In this document: piece after piece, positions 33,785 to 45,571 of the stretch | Layout of the letters: every line of letters starts with the position of its first letter | Position numbering within the stretch: the first letter of the stretch is position 1 | Assembly (NCBI GenBank): GCA_016808115.1 | Contig: JAEQBH010004557.1 | Coordinates: 62,001-126,000 of the forward strand | DNA: 64,000 nucleotides | Reading direction: 5' to 3' | Source of the DNA: Tetrastigma voinierianum | Taxonomy: Eukaryota > Streptophyta > Magnoliopsida > Vitales > Vitaceae | Made by a program: the position numbers and the translations under genes | Notes under the pieces: generated by a model | The model's database searches: none | The model's input: only the letters and a program-made list of their open reading frames with translations | What the model was told of the DNA's origin: nothing

Positions 33785-34289
33785 TATAATTTCCTGGCAT
33801 ATCCGCACATTCATCAAATTCTCATGTTTTTTTGTATGTTTTGACATCAAAACATTATTTTTTTAAAAAATACCCTTAAAACTCGAGAGATAAGTAAGTA
33901 GTAAAAGGATGGAACGAGGCATAGGAGCTTCTCGTCTTCCCGGCTCAAATCCTATAGAATGTTAGGACATGGTATAAAAAGTGAATAAAAGTGGAAATAA
34001 AAATAAAAATAAAAATATAATATATTTTATATTTTTATTAATTTATTAATTGGTATTTCATTTAATTAGATCATAGATAAGCTTAAATGAAAAATATATA
34101 TAGTAATAAACGGAGGAAAAAAAGGGACCACATGCTAAACACATTTATTTATTTCTTTATTGTTTTGTAGTGTTTAGTTAAGAGGCCAAGTGGTACAAAG
34201 AGTCAGACAATGGCATAAATTTATGCATACGTTTTAGTTCCCAAATTACCCTTTACCAAAATCAATAAATACAAATTTGTCCTTCCCAC
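33785..34289. other. Upstream region of the EXS gene
   Basis: AT-rich. It contains a run of AAAATAAAAATA near 33990-34015 and a TATATATA at 34095-34102. No clear core promoter can be singled out. Confidence 0.35.
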
Positions 34290-34444
34290 CCCTAGCATCA
34301 ACGTGCCGCTCTCTTTAGCTCTCACCGTCTCACGCCAAAACCCCCACCACAGTGGTGGAGATCCAGCGAATCCAAACAAGGTTCGCATTCCATGACAGAT
34401 TTCATCGGCTCCATCAGCAGTGCCTAAAACCCTTTATTCTCTTG
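34290..34444 (+). other. Probable 5'-UTR exon of the EXS gene
   Basis: A GC-richer CT/CA-rich stretch (CTCTTTAGCTCTCACCGTC, AAACCCCCACCACAG) ends at a strong donor CTTG|GTAAGTTTCCTCTGATCTGATCTG at 34444/34445. This is the classic look of a plant 5'-UTR exon and leader intron. The first ATG of the coding region is 1.27 kb downstream. The transcription start is not determined. Confidence 0.5.
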
Positions 34445-35710
34445 GTAAGTTTCCTCTGATCTGATCTGGGTTTTGTAGATCCGTTCACTTATCTCTCTGT
34501 TAAGATCAGTTTTTTAATCTTTGGTATTTTTCTCTTTGATTTGTCGGTACTTGATTTGTTCATGCATTTCTTTCATTGCACTGGTTTGGATATCACCTCT
34601 GTGCATGCATTTGTGTTAATGGGACTCTTTTAGTAGGTTCCTGTTTTTTATGACTGGTGTTCTTGGTTTTGAGGATTTTCATGGGGATTTTGATTTTGTC
34701 TTTTATATTAGTCTAGGGTCGAAATCATAGCAATATTACTGAGATTTCTTCAAACAAAGGCGTAATCTTCATTATTTTTTCACTTGTTAGTAGATGGTGG
34801 GATAGCATTCTTTAAGATTTATATGAGGAAATGTGTTGGAGGATGCAATTAATGGTTAGAGTAAGTCTGCAATGTGCTTAACACAAACATAAATGAGTTT
34901 GCAGTGAAAGTGGGAAAGCTTTGAGAATATTACAATGGGAGAGGAATACATAGTTGTATATGATGGATGTTACCTTTTTTTTTTGGCGCGATTTGGGCTT
35001 GATGCGAAGTACGGTTTATGTGGGCATTTGATTTTTGTTATTGACTTGTTAGCAAATTCAAATCATAGTGCCAAACTCAATAAGCCTTTTAGGATAAAAA
35101 TTGGGTTGGCTGTGCAAATCTCTTCAGGTAATATACTCAATATGGTGCAAATTTGAAACAGCTCTTCTTAGTTGCTGCTCGAGTTGGTGTAGAATAGGAA
35201 TGTTGACCTGGATTTGTTAGTCATCTTATTAGTGTTTTTGTGCATTTGGTTGAGAAAATGAGAACCAATTGAAGGTTAGTTTGGTCATTGGTTGATGCCT
35301 CAGGCAATCCAATCTATGTCAATGATCTAGGTCATACATGGAACTTACGGCAGTGCTGGCTGATGAGTTGAATTTCACTGTGGTCCAGCAAGACAATATA
35401 GTTATCGAGAAATTTTGTGGTAGCATCTCTGATAAAGAGAATATTTGTGTGGCATCAAAATATTACAAACTGTAAAGCTGATGTAATTTCAGAAACCTTG
35501 ATAAAATGAATATAGTACTTTGCTAGTATAATTAAAGAGTATAAACTATCTATTCAAAGTATCTTGCTTTGTTTGTTTTCATATGAAAGGCAAATACAGT
35601 AGCTCTGAGGTGTTGTTTTATTTCTGTGTTTTCTCTTGTTAGGTTGCCAGCAGTGTTGGGTTAATTGGCTAATTAGTATAAACCTTTTTTCTACCTGCCA
35701 TCTTCCATCT

Positions 35711-38700
35711 ATGTTTGGAGCTGTTGCAAATGTTCACCGCAATAGTCCCACATCTGGAGAGTCGACCCGACCTGTTTTCTCTGATCCTGGTACAAGATGA
35801 TTATTGCTTCAAGCACTATTAATATTTGGTTGTTATCCCTTTATTGTTGATTATATTTTCACATAATGTGCCATACTGTTTAGGACAGCTGAGCTAGGGA
35901 GTGGTGCTGAAGAAGGTTCTTACTCATTTTATAGTGAGGGAAATGGAAATGAAGATTTCAAATGCACCATTAGGTACTGCTGCAATAATGCTATCCACTT
36001 TTTCTTGTGAGATTTAAGGTTTCGATTCAATCTTTATAAGAAATCCTTCCACTTATATTTATTTTTGTTCATTGGGTACTTATCAAATAGTAGTACTAAA
36101 TCCAACGAGTCAATCTTATGGATCAAACATATTTTTTAATTGTTTTTCCGGCTTTTTTTTTGGTGCTTGATATACTTGTTTGTATTTGCTCATAAATTTT
36201 TTATTTTTTATTTTTAATTGTTTTTGTGCTGAGACTAACTTGGCACTAGATGCATGTGTTGATAAATTTTGGTAGAATATAAGTCATATTTCCTTTATGA
36301 TCTTGTTAGGAAATGTGCTATGATTATGTTGGCCTTTTACTTTTTACACTGTCAAATTTATGTGTCCCTTCTTTCTTTTATAGGCTTCATTTCAGCGGAA
36401 AGTATGAAACAGCAATAGCTCATATTATTAGCCATTAAAGCTTGTACCACTTGTAGTCTTGTGCGCTGAGGTGTCCTATGTCTATACTAAGACATTTATT
36501 TGTATATCATCCTATGACTATCTATTAATTTAATTTTTTTATGTCTTGGAAGTTGACATCCAATGGGGAGCACTGATTATTGCATTATTTCAATTGCCGA
36601 ATGTTTCTAGCCCGCTAAAAGATATTGTAAGAGGAAATATCCATGACATTATTTGAGATTATAGGTTCTGTTTTCCATTTGCCTGTGCATGGGAGCTGGG
36701 CAGTTCTTAATAGAGGAGCTTCAGTTGTGGATCTGAATTTGGGTTTTTAAACCCCCTCAATTCATTTGGAACTTGAGATTGTTTTTTGATCTAAGAATTA
36801 AATATGATATCTTTTGCCCAAAACTTGGTTTTTGGTCATAAATGGAGAAAGTGAATATAAATGTGTAAAGTCACTTAAATAATGTTAGTCCTAGTAAGCG
36901 TTGCCCCCCACAAAATTTTCCCAAAAATTGATACTCTTTTCCTTGTGCCAATTATGGAAGCCCCCAATTGCCTTATCATGAAATCAAAGCAAAGAAGTTT
37001 CATTAGAGGTTTCAAGGTAGAGGGTAGATGGAGCAAGGATGAATATATCCCATATTACTATTTTGCAGATGAAATTATTATTTTCCATGAGGATAGTGTG
37101 GATAAGTTTAAGTACTATAGAAGAGTTGTTTGAATTGAGCTTGTGTTAAAGTTGAAAGTAAACCTGCAGAAAAGTGAGATGGATCCTGTGGAGGAGGAGG
37201 TGGGAGTAGACATATTGGTTTGTCTATTGGATGCAAGCTTGGGAGCTGCACTGTCCCATATCTTTTTGCTTTTACTTGGCAATTCATATTCTAATTGTGC
37301 TGAGAAATGGTAGTTTAAGAGATTCAAGAAGATTGGTGTCTTTGAAGAAGCAATATCTCTCAAAGTTTTATCAAAAAAAAAAAAAAAAAAAACTCTCAAA
37401 CGGTAATGATCAACTCTTTTAAAAGTTATCTTGTCAATCATTTCGATTGATAAACTCTTTTAGAGGTTACCTTGTCAAGCATTCCGATTAAATCCATGTT
37501 CCTTTTTCAATTCCAGTAAAATGAGGATCGAATCGGGAAAAAATGATAGGTAAGTGATGAGAAAAAAAAAAAGAAAGATTATTTGTGACATAGCCATCTA
37601 GAAGGAAGGAAAATTCATCTTGTGAGCTGGAGGATTGTTGGCAAGAGCAAGAACTATGTGGCTTGGAATTAGGAGGTTCAAGGTTTTAATCAGACCTCAC
37701 TAAGAAATGGCTGTGAGCCTTTGCCTACAAACATGATTGCACGTGCAAGAAGATCATCGAAGCTAAATATGAAGTAAGGGATGCAGTTTTGAGGACCTAA
37801 TAAGTGGATAGTCTTTAGGGTAAGGTTGTGACCATTAGAAGATGATGAAATGATTGCAGTATCAGGACAGCTATTCATGTTAAAAATAGTATAAAACCAA
37901 ATTCTAACCTTTGGATAGATATGGGTGAGAGCCCTTTAAACCAGTTTTCCTTTGCTTCTGATTTAGCTATGTCAAGGATATTATTGTAACTCATGGAAAG
38001 GGAAAGGAAGATTGTTGGTCTAGTAGTTCAGAAGGCCAAGATTGGAAATTGAAGTTGTGATTTAATTTTGGAGCTCATATATTCAGGAAGAGTGCAAGAA
38101 GCACGGGCGGACAACATACTCCAGGGTGAAGATAGGAAGAGGAAGTTCTGTGTGAAGTCCTAATATAGTTCTTTATGTGGTGAAATTAGTGACTCAAGTA
38201 GAGAGCAGTTTGAGGTTTTGAGTTGGGCCCTCACATGGTTTGCGGCATTATCTGGATTGGAGATCAATTTGGAGAAAAACAGCTAGGTCCAGTCAGAGGT
38301 TTCAATGTTGAGGACTTAGCAAAAGTGTTGTTGGGGTGCAAAGGGAGTGGGTTCACTTCATTAAATAAGTAGCCTTCATTTGGGATTGCATTTCAAATGA
38401 GTTCAAGCATGGGACAGAGTGGAGGAAAGATTTCAGAAAAAGCTTGCTTTGTGGAAGTGACAGTTTTTATCAAAAGGAGGAAGATTGACCTTAGTAAAGA
38501 GCAATATTTCTATCTTACCTATATATTTCATGTCTTTGTAAGGTCCTATTAAAGGTATCTTAGACTAGGAGAAAGATTCAAAGGGAAGACTTCCCCTTTA
38601 GAGGAGGGATCTCAAAGAAAACCTCATCTTGTTAGATGGTCAGTTATTGAATTGGGCAAGAATGAAGGAGGTTTGGGGGTTAAAAGGTTATTTGTGCTAA

Positions 38701-41700
38701 ATAAGGCTCTTCTTGGAAAATGGTTTTGGGGATTTGCTTTTGAAAATGAATCCTTATGGAAATAGGTGATTGTCGAAAAGCATGGAGAGGAAAAGGGGGA
38801 TGGTGCTCCAAATCCTCTAGGGAAAGACATGGAGTATGGCTTTGGAGGGTGATTCTTTGTGGGTGGAAGGAGTTTTAGGACAGGATTGGCTTTAGGGTAG
38901 GAGATGGAAAAAGGATGAGATTGTGGCTAGACAGATTTTGATATTCTTTGTGGGTCACTTGTGGGTGATTCTTTTGTTCTCCACTTTTCCTCTAAGATTT
39001 TGATATTTTTCTTTTGCCACGCAATCCAAAGCATAGTGAGGCAAGCAATTTGCTAGCAATTCTTGCTCCTGATGGAACTCCTCTAATCTCTAAATGAGAT
39101 AGTCATCATTTCACCTATAACTCTTGGGCGGAACCCAATCCATCTTGGCTAGAATCGAAAGCATGTATCAAATCCTTAATGTTGATGGTCAATGTCAAAA
39201 GAGATGATTAATTGATTTCTCGGTTCCCATGCAAAAGCTTGTTCTATGTTTCCATGCTGAAACTTTTGTTCTGTCGATCATATGATGCTAGTATCAAGTA
39301 TTTGAGCTGTCATATCCTCTAGTTGCATCAGATTTCTATTTACATTTTCTTTTTCAAGTATTGTATATATTGGCTTCAAGACCCTAATCTCTTCTGATGT
39401 CCAGGTACTACTGTTTTTCATCTGGGTTTTCAGTTGCTGCAAGGTCAGTTCTAATTCTCTTAATTGACTGCTTTTGGGAGGTTTCAGTAGATGAGAATAG
39501 ATAACAAACTGTTGATTCTAAAACTTTGCCAGTATATTTTCTTTTATTTGGTTATATATGCCTGGAAATTGCAGTTTGGATGGGATTCTGTCATGAGAAT
39601 GAGTGTAGACTTGCGAGATCTATTTTTATATGAAGCATTTTTGTACTACAATCCTCTCCTTCTTGTGGTTAGTTTAAGCTTGTGGTTTATTTTTATTATT
39701 TTTTTGGATAAGCAGTTGAATTTTTTCTTGAATGAAAATTTTGTTTCTTGTTACCTTTTATTTAACACATTTTCTTTCGGTTTTGATATTGTAGACCATG
39801 ACAGTTTGGCTATGGGGAGTTAATTTATGGGTTTTTTCCCAATCTACCGTCAATTATGCAAAAATTTTTGATCTTGATCAAAGTCATCTTACGCACAGAG
39901 AAATATGGAAGGTAATAACATTTCTAATGAATTGACTCCGTAGTTATACATTCATTAATATGGTAGTTTTAAGACTATTTGTTGATACTTCTGCAACTAT
40001 TTTGTTCTTGCTTATGTAGTCTAATTATCTTTTGGTAATGAGAAGACCCTCAATATCCCTATTTTTATTGTGCAATATGACCATTTGAAATTTGCCTGCG
40101 CCATTATTATGTATGTGGTAAAATGGGTTCTTTTTCCCAGAGAGCTATTTAAGATGAAACTCCTTTCTAATGGTAAAAGAATTATAGTAATAATTCTTCG
40201 AATAGTACTTATTATTATTGGATGAGCGATGTTAAGCGGAAAATATTTAATATTTTTAGAGCAGACAGACATTTGTGTAGAAACAATGGGATTCTTATTA
40301 ATAGTTATTAAATTTATAGGAATTTATTAATCATTCATGACTATTCCAGTTTCTAATGGATGGTAGCATGTGAAATTCTGATTGATTGGTGCTACGGTTG
40401 AAGCAGCCCCCTGTTTTCTACATTATAGGGCGTGATTTGTAAGGAGTAGAAGAATTTCATGGTTTTTGAACTTCTTTTTTCCAATTTGTAGGATTTGTTG
40501 TTGTACCTTTTAATCCTATTGCCATTGGATTTTCTTTTTTTGTTATTTGAGGGTGGAGGGAGAAGGGGAAATGGGAGTAGTGGTTTGCGGCCAATCTTGA
40601 ACACGAATGGTTTGTTTTGCGTTGTAGTTTGATGATGGGTGGGTGGGGCTGGCAGCACACTAGTTCCCGCTGTGGCATGAATTTCTGTTTTCATCTTCCC
40701 CTCCCAAAGATATTGTAGGGAGTCTGTTTTCAATTTCTTATAAACGATGAGTTCAATTTTTTTTCCTTGAAATATCATTTGTACTGATGCTGGGAACTAA
40801 CTACATGTTTTCATTTCTTATTTGCAGTGTGCCACATGGATGACCATTATTGTTCCAACCAGTATGACTGCTTATATTTATCTCTATTCTCATGGAGAAG
40901 TATCATTGGCTGCATCACAACCAGTGTAATAGATGCTTCCTCTCTCATGCTTATGTTACTGGTTTGAATCTAGTCTTGTTTTCCTTCACTTGAACATCTG
41001 ATTTGCAATTCTTTTGAATATTGTCTATTGGGTTGAGTACAGTTTATTTTTGTTCTAAGCCTGTTTTGTTGGCTGATCATCCACAGTAAAAAATCTTAAA
41101 GCTTGAATAGTGGTTAAAGTTTAGTGATAATCTAGATTACCCTTTTGTTTTTTATCTCCTATTAAGTGGAGTTACTAGATCTGTTTTCTTTTCTTGTTTC
41201 TGTTTTTTTAAAGAAGGATTACTAATTGTACTGCTTCTGAATTTTCTTTCAAAGTTATAAGTTTCTTGCTGTAGTGTAATATTGTAAATAACTGAGAAAA
41301 CAGCTCTAATAAAGGTTTGTGTATATTGCATTACTTCTAAAGATGAAGTTTAATTATTATAATTTTATTTCCTAATATTTAGATTTCCCTTTATATTGGT
41401 TGCTGCTCTTCTTTATCCGTTCATACTCACTTCTACAATTCCTCATTTGTCTACTGAGGAATATGAATGCTGTAGTGTCATCGTTTTGTTGTCATTATCA
41501 TCCCTTTGCTGGTGTTTCTAAATATTAATAATTCTTTCATGTCTTCTACCTCAGGTCCTCTTGTACACTGCCATAGCTCTGGTTTTGATATTCCCTTTCG
41601 ATATTTTCTATTTGTCATCTCGCTACTTCTTGTTGAAGACTTTTTGGCGGATAGTTCTGCCTTTACAGGTAAGTTCATTTTTAACCCACTTCATGTGTTT

Positions 41701-44700
41701 TTTTTTTTTGATAAGTAAGCAAGAAAACTGTCAATAAAAAGAGGAAAAGGGAAGCCAAACAGGAACCCCAAGCATACAAGGCGTATACACAAGGCACCTA
41801 GAGGCCTACACAAAAAGAACGAAAGAAAAATATGAGACTCACCAGCCCCAAAACTAACATAATGCTGTACTTACAAACAAAGAATCAGAAGGTATAAACA
41901 TTCGAGACCAAGATCAAAGAGAACAGACAAAAAAAACTTCTTGTCCTAAGGAGCAAAAACTCTTCATTATCAAACACTATCCGATTTCTCTCCTTCCATA
42001 GCATGGAAAATAGACAAAGGGGAGCTGCCATTCAAACCTTTATTTATTTTTTTGATCGTTAAATATAATTCATTAAAAGTAAAAGCAGTAGAGCCAAAAG
42101 GAACCCCTAAGTATACGGGACAAACCCTTTTTTTTTTTTTGATAGGTAAAACCATCAAAAAGAGTGCCTTTTTTATTTCTCTCCTTCCATAGCATGGAAA
42201 ATAGACAAAGGGAGCCGCCATCCAAACCTCCTTGTGCCTTTTTTTTCATAAAAGCTCCATCCCAGCCAAGAATTGAGTCTCTTGCTGAGTAGGGAAGAAC
42301 CCGCTTCATGTGATTTAATTACTATGATATGATAACTATATTTAATTCATGTGCATTTTGGTAATAATTTGAAAAAAAAATTAAAGGATTAAATAACAAG
42401 TTTCTTATGGGTTAAGTGGGATTCCTAAATTTTATTGTCAAGCCCCACAAAATTCAACGAGAAATAATTTCCAAGTGAATGATTTGCCATGCACTTCAAC
42501 ATGGTTTATTGTTGTTATTATTTATTTATTCATTTCTTTGTTTCTTTTTGGTGAATGCAGGCAATATCATTTTGTGATTTTTTCTTAGCTGATATTTTGA
42601 CATCCATGGCAAGGTGTAACCTATTTTTCTTGGAAATTACTATATAGGCCAGTTCTTTATTTAGGATCCTCTGTTATGTTAGTAATTCTTTTTCCAGACA
42701 TCATAAAGATTCAAAATTTCACCAGATCACAAGGTTCAGATTTATGTTTTTCTAATTGCTAATTGATAGTTCAAGCTTCCCTCCATGGTGCATTCCTACC
42801 GGAGCTAGTAGGACTTTAAATCAAATTACAGTGATCTCAAATTTTTATGCTGTAGAGATTAAATCTGATTAATGCTGCACACCACTTGTTTAGAAATAAT
42901 GGCTTGAATCAAAAGTTCTGAAAAATGAGATTTAATTATTGTGAACTAAAGGGAGCTAGATTTGCTGGAAAAGGAAAATCATATTCTGTTTAATAAATTG
43001 GTCCGATATTGACTGTCCAGGTGTCCAGTTAGTTTAGGGCAGATGCCAGGATATGTGGTAGAAGTGCATGGTCTTGGGTTTGATTCCTACTGTTGGTTGA
43101 ATGCCTTAGATTACTGATGCTGATTGTGGCAGACCCATCAGCTCCTTAAGGTTTGGGTCCCTATGGAGAGTCGAAAGACTTGGTGATGGAAGGTTCCTTG
43201 GTAGTAGTAAAAACGAAAGGTCCATTGTTCTAAATGTGGTTATATTTCACATCCACCATATTGCTAAATTGTTGTGAAAATTATTAACTTCTCGATATCT
43301 TTAGCCATCAATGTTAAATTACTTTATGCAATTTGGATCAGAAACTAAATTGTGTGGTCTGTATTATACACTTGCTGTTGTACTGTGTTGAGCATTACTG
43401 TTAATTTCACGGTGTTTTCCAGATTTGGAGCGATCTGTCATCAGAATGTTCATAGACAGGTTAGTGTTGTGTTTTTGTTTCCTCTCCCCTGGCTGTTTTC
43501 TTTTGTATTTATTAGTTATCCCTAATTGTCCTTAATATTATCCTTTTTTTTACAGTCTTCTTCTTTGGGCCTAGTCAGACCTATAGAACTCTTTATTTTT
43601 TATTTATTGTGATATTCAAATCCTTCCCTTTTAGTTTTTTCCCTTGGGGTCTGATTCAAATGGTGATAAATGGAAGGGTATAAGCAAGGTTTCAAGCAGA
43701 AAGTCCCCACTATGAGGACAAAAACTTACCTATTGGAAAACAAAAGAATACTTCTTAATTTTTATTCTCCTTATTATCTAATGTGTAAAAAAAGTTGTCA
43801 CTATGGTGAAATCCTTTTATAGGTACCTCCATCCCTGTCACTGGCCTCTTTTACTGCTTTGTTAATAAAGTCAAAGGCAGATTTTCTCTTTGTGTGTGGG
43901 GATGGTAGTAGTGTTTATCTATGTGGGTTGCTTGAAAGTTGTCGCTTTGCTTCTATTTTGAAAGATATTTTGCTTAAACACGTGCAGGTCGCCACCATTG
44001 CTTGGTTTGAAGCTGATTCGGTTTGTGGCAGTCATTCTGTTGCAATCCCTTTAGTTCTTGTCTTGCCTTACCTTTTCCGTTTTTTTCAATGTCTTCGACA
44101 ATATAAGGACACAGGGGAAAAAACAACCCTTCTGAATGGTAAGATTCTTGCTTGCTCAACTCTTTCATATTATTGTTTGGATTATATATTGCTATTGCCT
44201 CAATATCTTCATGTCGTAGGAACTTTATTTCCTTATGGTTTCGATTGCTGTTGCCTCAATATCTTCATGTCATAGTAACTTTATTTGCTTATGGTTTCAG
44301 CTTTAAAATATTCCACCGCAGTACCAGTCATTTTTCTTTCGGCCCTTAAATATCATGTATTCCCTGATAGGTGGACAAACATGTTGTAGAGCTCAGCGAA
44401 CTCTCTCTAGTGTTCTGAATTCCCTGTATTCGTTCTATTGGGACGTGACACGAGATTGGGACTTAAGGTATGCATGAAAGTTCATGGGTCTGTCCACCAT
44501 CGTTTAAATGTTGAAAATTCTCACTTCTACTCTTTCCACTGGTAATTTTAGACAGCTTCTCATAAGCTCTTCCTTCTACACAACTTTAAAACTTGATGTT
44601 GAGTTATTTTACCATTTGCTTCTAAGACTTTCTTCTTTACCAACAAGCTTCACTGGGATTTTCCAAGTTCTCAAACCAAGTCTCTTGTCAGCCTGCTTTA

Positions 44701-45571
44701 CATGGGAGAATGGGTAGCATATGTCTATTGTGTTTTATGGCCAATAATTGTGATCTCTTTGTTAAACCATCAAATAAAACTCCTTTTCTTCACTCTTTGC
44801 CCTACTCTGCATACGTCTTCTCCCATTCCTTTGCTTTTTTCCTTTGCCTTACTAGTTTGTTCAACCCTCCTGAACTAAGCACCGTACTTTGACGGTCCAA
44901 AATGGCATTATTTGTGATTCTATTGGCATGGAGGCTAAGGACATGTTTGGTTCATGTTGTTTTAAAAAACAAGGAGATTTGGGAAAACATGTTTGATTTT
45001 CTGTTTTTTTTTTGTTCTGAAAAACATAGAGAACAGAACACTCTATTTTTAAATTTAGAGAACAAGAATAGTTTTCTGATAACACAAAAATGGGGTTCTC
45101 CGTGTTTTAAAAAACATGAACCAAACAGACCCTAACACTTATCTGGGCCCACCCACCATACGTTAATGTAACCGAATTGGCCTAGACCTAATCCAGTAGT
45201 TGAATGAACCACTTCCCAGCCATTTTGGCCTTCATCTCAGTTTTTTATTAAGACATTGGTAATGGACTCGAGAAAATCACCGTGGATTGATTTATTACAT
45301 GGGTGGGAGTGGGATAATACCAGGTATATTTGTGGGTGATTGTAAGCAATCTGGTCCTGCGGTGCACGTGAGACGCCACAAGCTGTCAGCTCATCTTCGC
45401 CTAACTACAACTGTCTTCACATAATCACTGCTTGGAAATATTTCGGCTTCAATGGATTTTCTTCAGGGTAGAGAATGAGTGGAACAGATGAATCAGTCGA
45501 ACATTCAGATGTCCATGACTGACGCTAGTGAGGAAGACAAATTACTCGGCTCTAACGAGCGCAGTGTATAG
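35711..45571 (+). CDS. EXS (ERD1/XPR1/SYG1) domain membrane protein, 13 coding exons, ends lesioned
   Basis: A plant EXS-only multi-pass membrane protein (no SPX domain), related to the C-terminal half of PHO1/XPR1 phosphate exporters and to yeast ERD1. Exons by eye: 35711-35789, 35884-36018, 39405-39443, 39575-39667, 39795-39911, 40828-40923, 41555-41668, 42561-42613, 43411-43459, 43988-44138, 44301-44467, 44648-44713, 45324-45571. Signature words are GWDSVMRM, LRDLFLYEAFLYYNPLLLV, NYAKIFDLDQSHLTHREIWK, FPFDIFYLSSRYF, TIAWFEADSVCGSHSV, LRQYKDT, ALKYSTAVPVIFLSALKY, WDVTRDWD and a C-terminus EDKLLGSNERSV. Several hydrophobic segments are present. Exons 3-8 and 10 are open and in phase. Exons 1/2, 9, 11, 12 and 13 carry small indels or stops. 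It is a decayed gene or an error-prone assembly. Confidence 0.8.
36880..37390 (+). mobile_element. LINE-1 reverse transcriptase fragment, first piece
   Basis: Lies in the 3.4 kb EXS intron. From 36882 the frame includes CLIMKSKQRSFIRGFKV and YYYFADEIIIFHED (the FADD box of non-LTR RT, here FADE). VNLQKSEMDPV follows. It ends in an A-run of about 19 at 37373-37391. It is in the same sense as the host gene, and several stops are present. Confidence 0.7.
38160..39000 (+). mobile_element. LINE-1 reverse transcriptase C-terminal fragment, second piece
   Basis: Frames give LSGLEINLEKNS near 38255, then WDRVEERFQKKLALWK, LSKGGRLTLVKSNISILPIY with FMSL, and NKALLGKWFWGFAFENESLWK-like words to about 38765. 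This is the standard L1-clade order after the RT catalytic box. It overlaps in domain content with the piece at 36880-37390, so at least two L1 copies are present. Confidence 0.75.
41700..42300 (-). mobile_element. Stacked antisense LINE-1 3'-end-like fragments in an EXS intron
   Basis: Three poly-T-led starts of the form T(7-14)GAT(A/C)(A/G)GTAA occur at about 41700, 42045 and 42129. A 58 bp segment (TTTCTCTCCTTCCATAGCATGG onward to CCATNCAAACCT) is present twice, at about 41984-42041 and 42177-42231. Poly-T on the plus strand means poly-A tails on the minus strand, as for LINE or SINE tails inserted antisense to the host gene. Confidence 0.5.
43030..43215 (+). repeat. Possible SINE-like fragment
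   Basis: Contains GGGTTTGATTCC at about 43077-43088, resembling a Pol III B box, about 40 bp after GTTTAGGGCAGATGCC, and later an A-rich GTAGTAAAAACG end. No target duplication was established, so the assignment is weak. Confidence 0.25.
44188..44300 (+). repeat. Tandem duplication of an intron end with its splice acceptor
   Basis: Two head-to-tail copies of 56 and 57 bp (44188-44243 and 44244-44300). Both contain TTGCCTCAATATCTTCATGTC, AACTTTATTT and CTTATGGTTTC. The second ends in the functional-looking TTTCAG acceptor of EXS exon 11; the first ends TTTCG. Confidence 0.85.
44939..45132. mobile_element. Tourist-like MITE
   Basis: 194 bp element flanked by TAA on both sides (44936-44938 and 45133-45135). 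Left end GGACATGTTTGGTTCATG; reverse complement of right end GGGTCTGTTTGGTTCATG. TAA duplication plus GG..TGTTTGG termini fit the PIF/Harbinger (Tourist) class. It lies in the intron before the last EXS exon. Confidence 0.8.

Noticed and set aside
33910..33965. CCCGGCTCAAATCC resembling a tRNA T-arm
   Set aside because: No acceptor stem, D-arm or anticodon arm could be built around it.
36384..36450. Possible EXS exon after TTTTATAG|GC reading LHFSGKYETAIAHIIS
   Set aside because: It matches nothing in the EXS family, and exon 2 ending at 36018 joins in phase and in family order to the exon at 39405, leaving no room for an extra exon.
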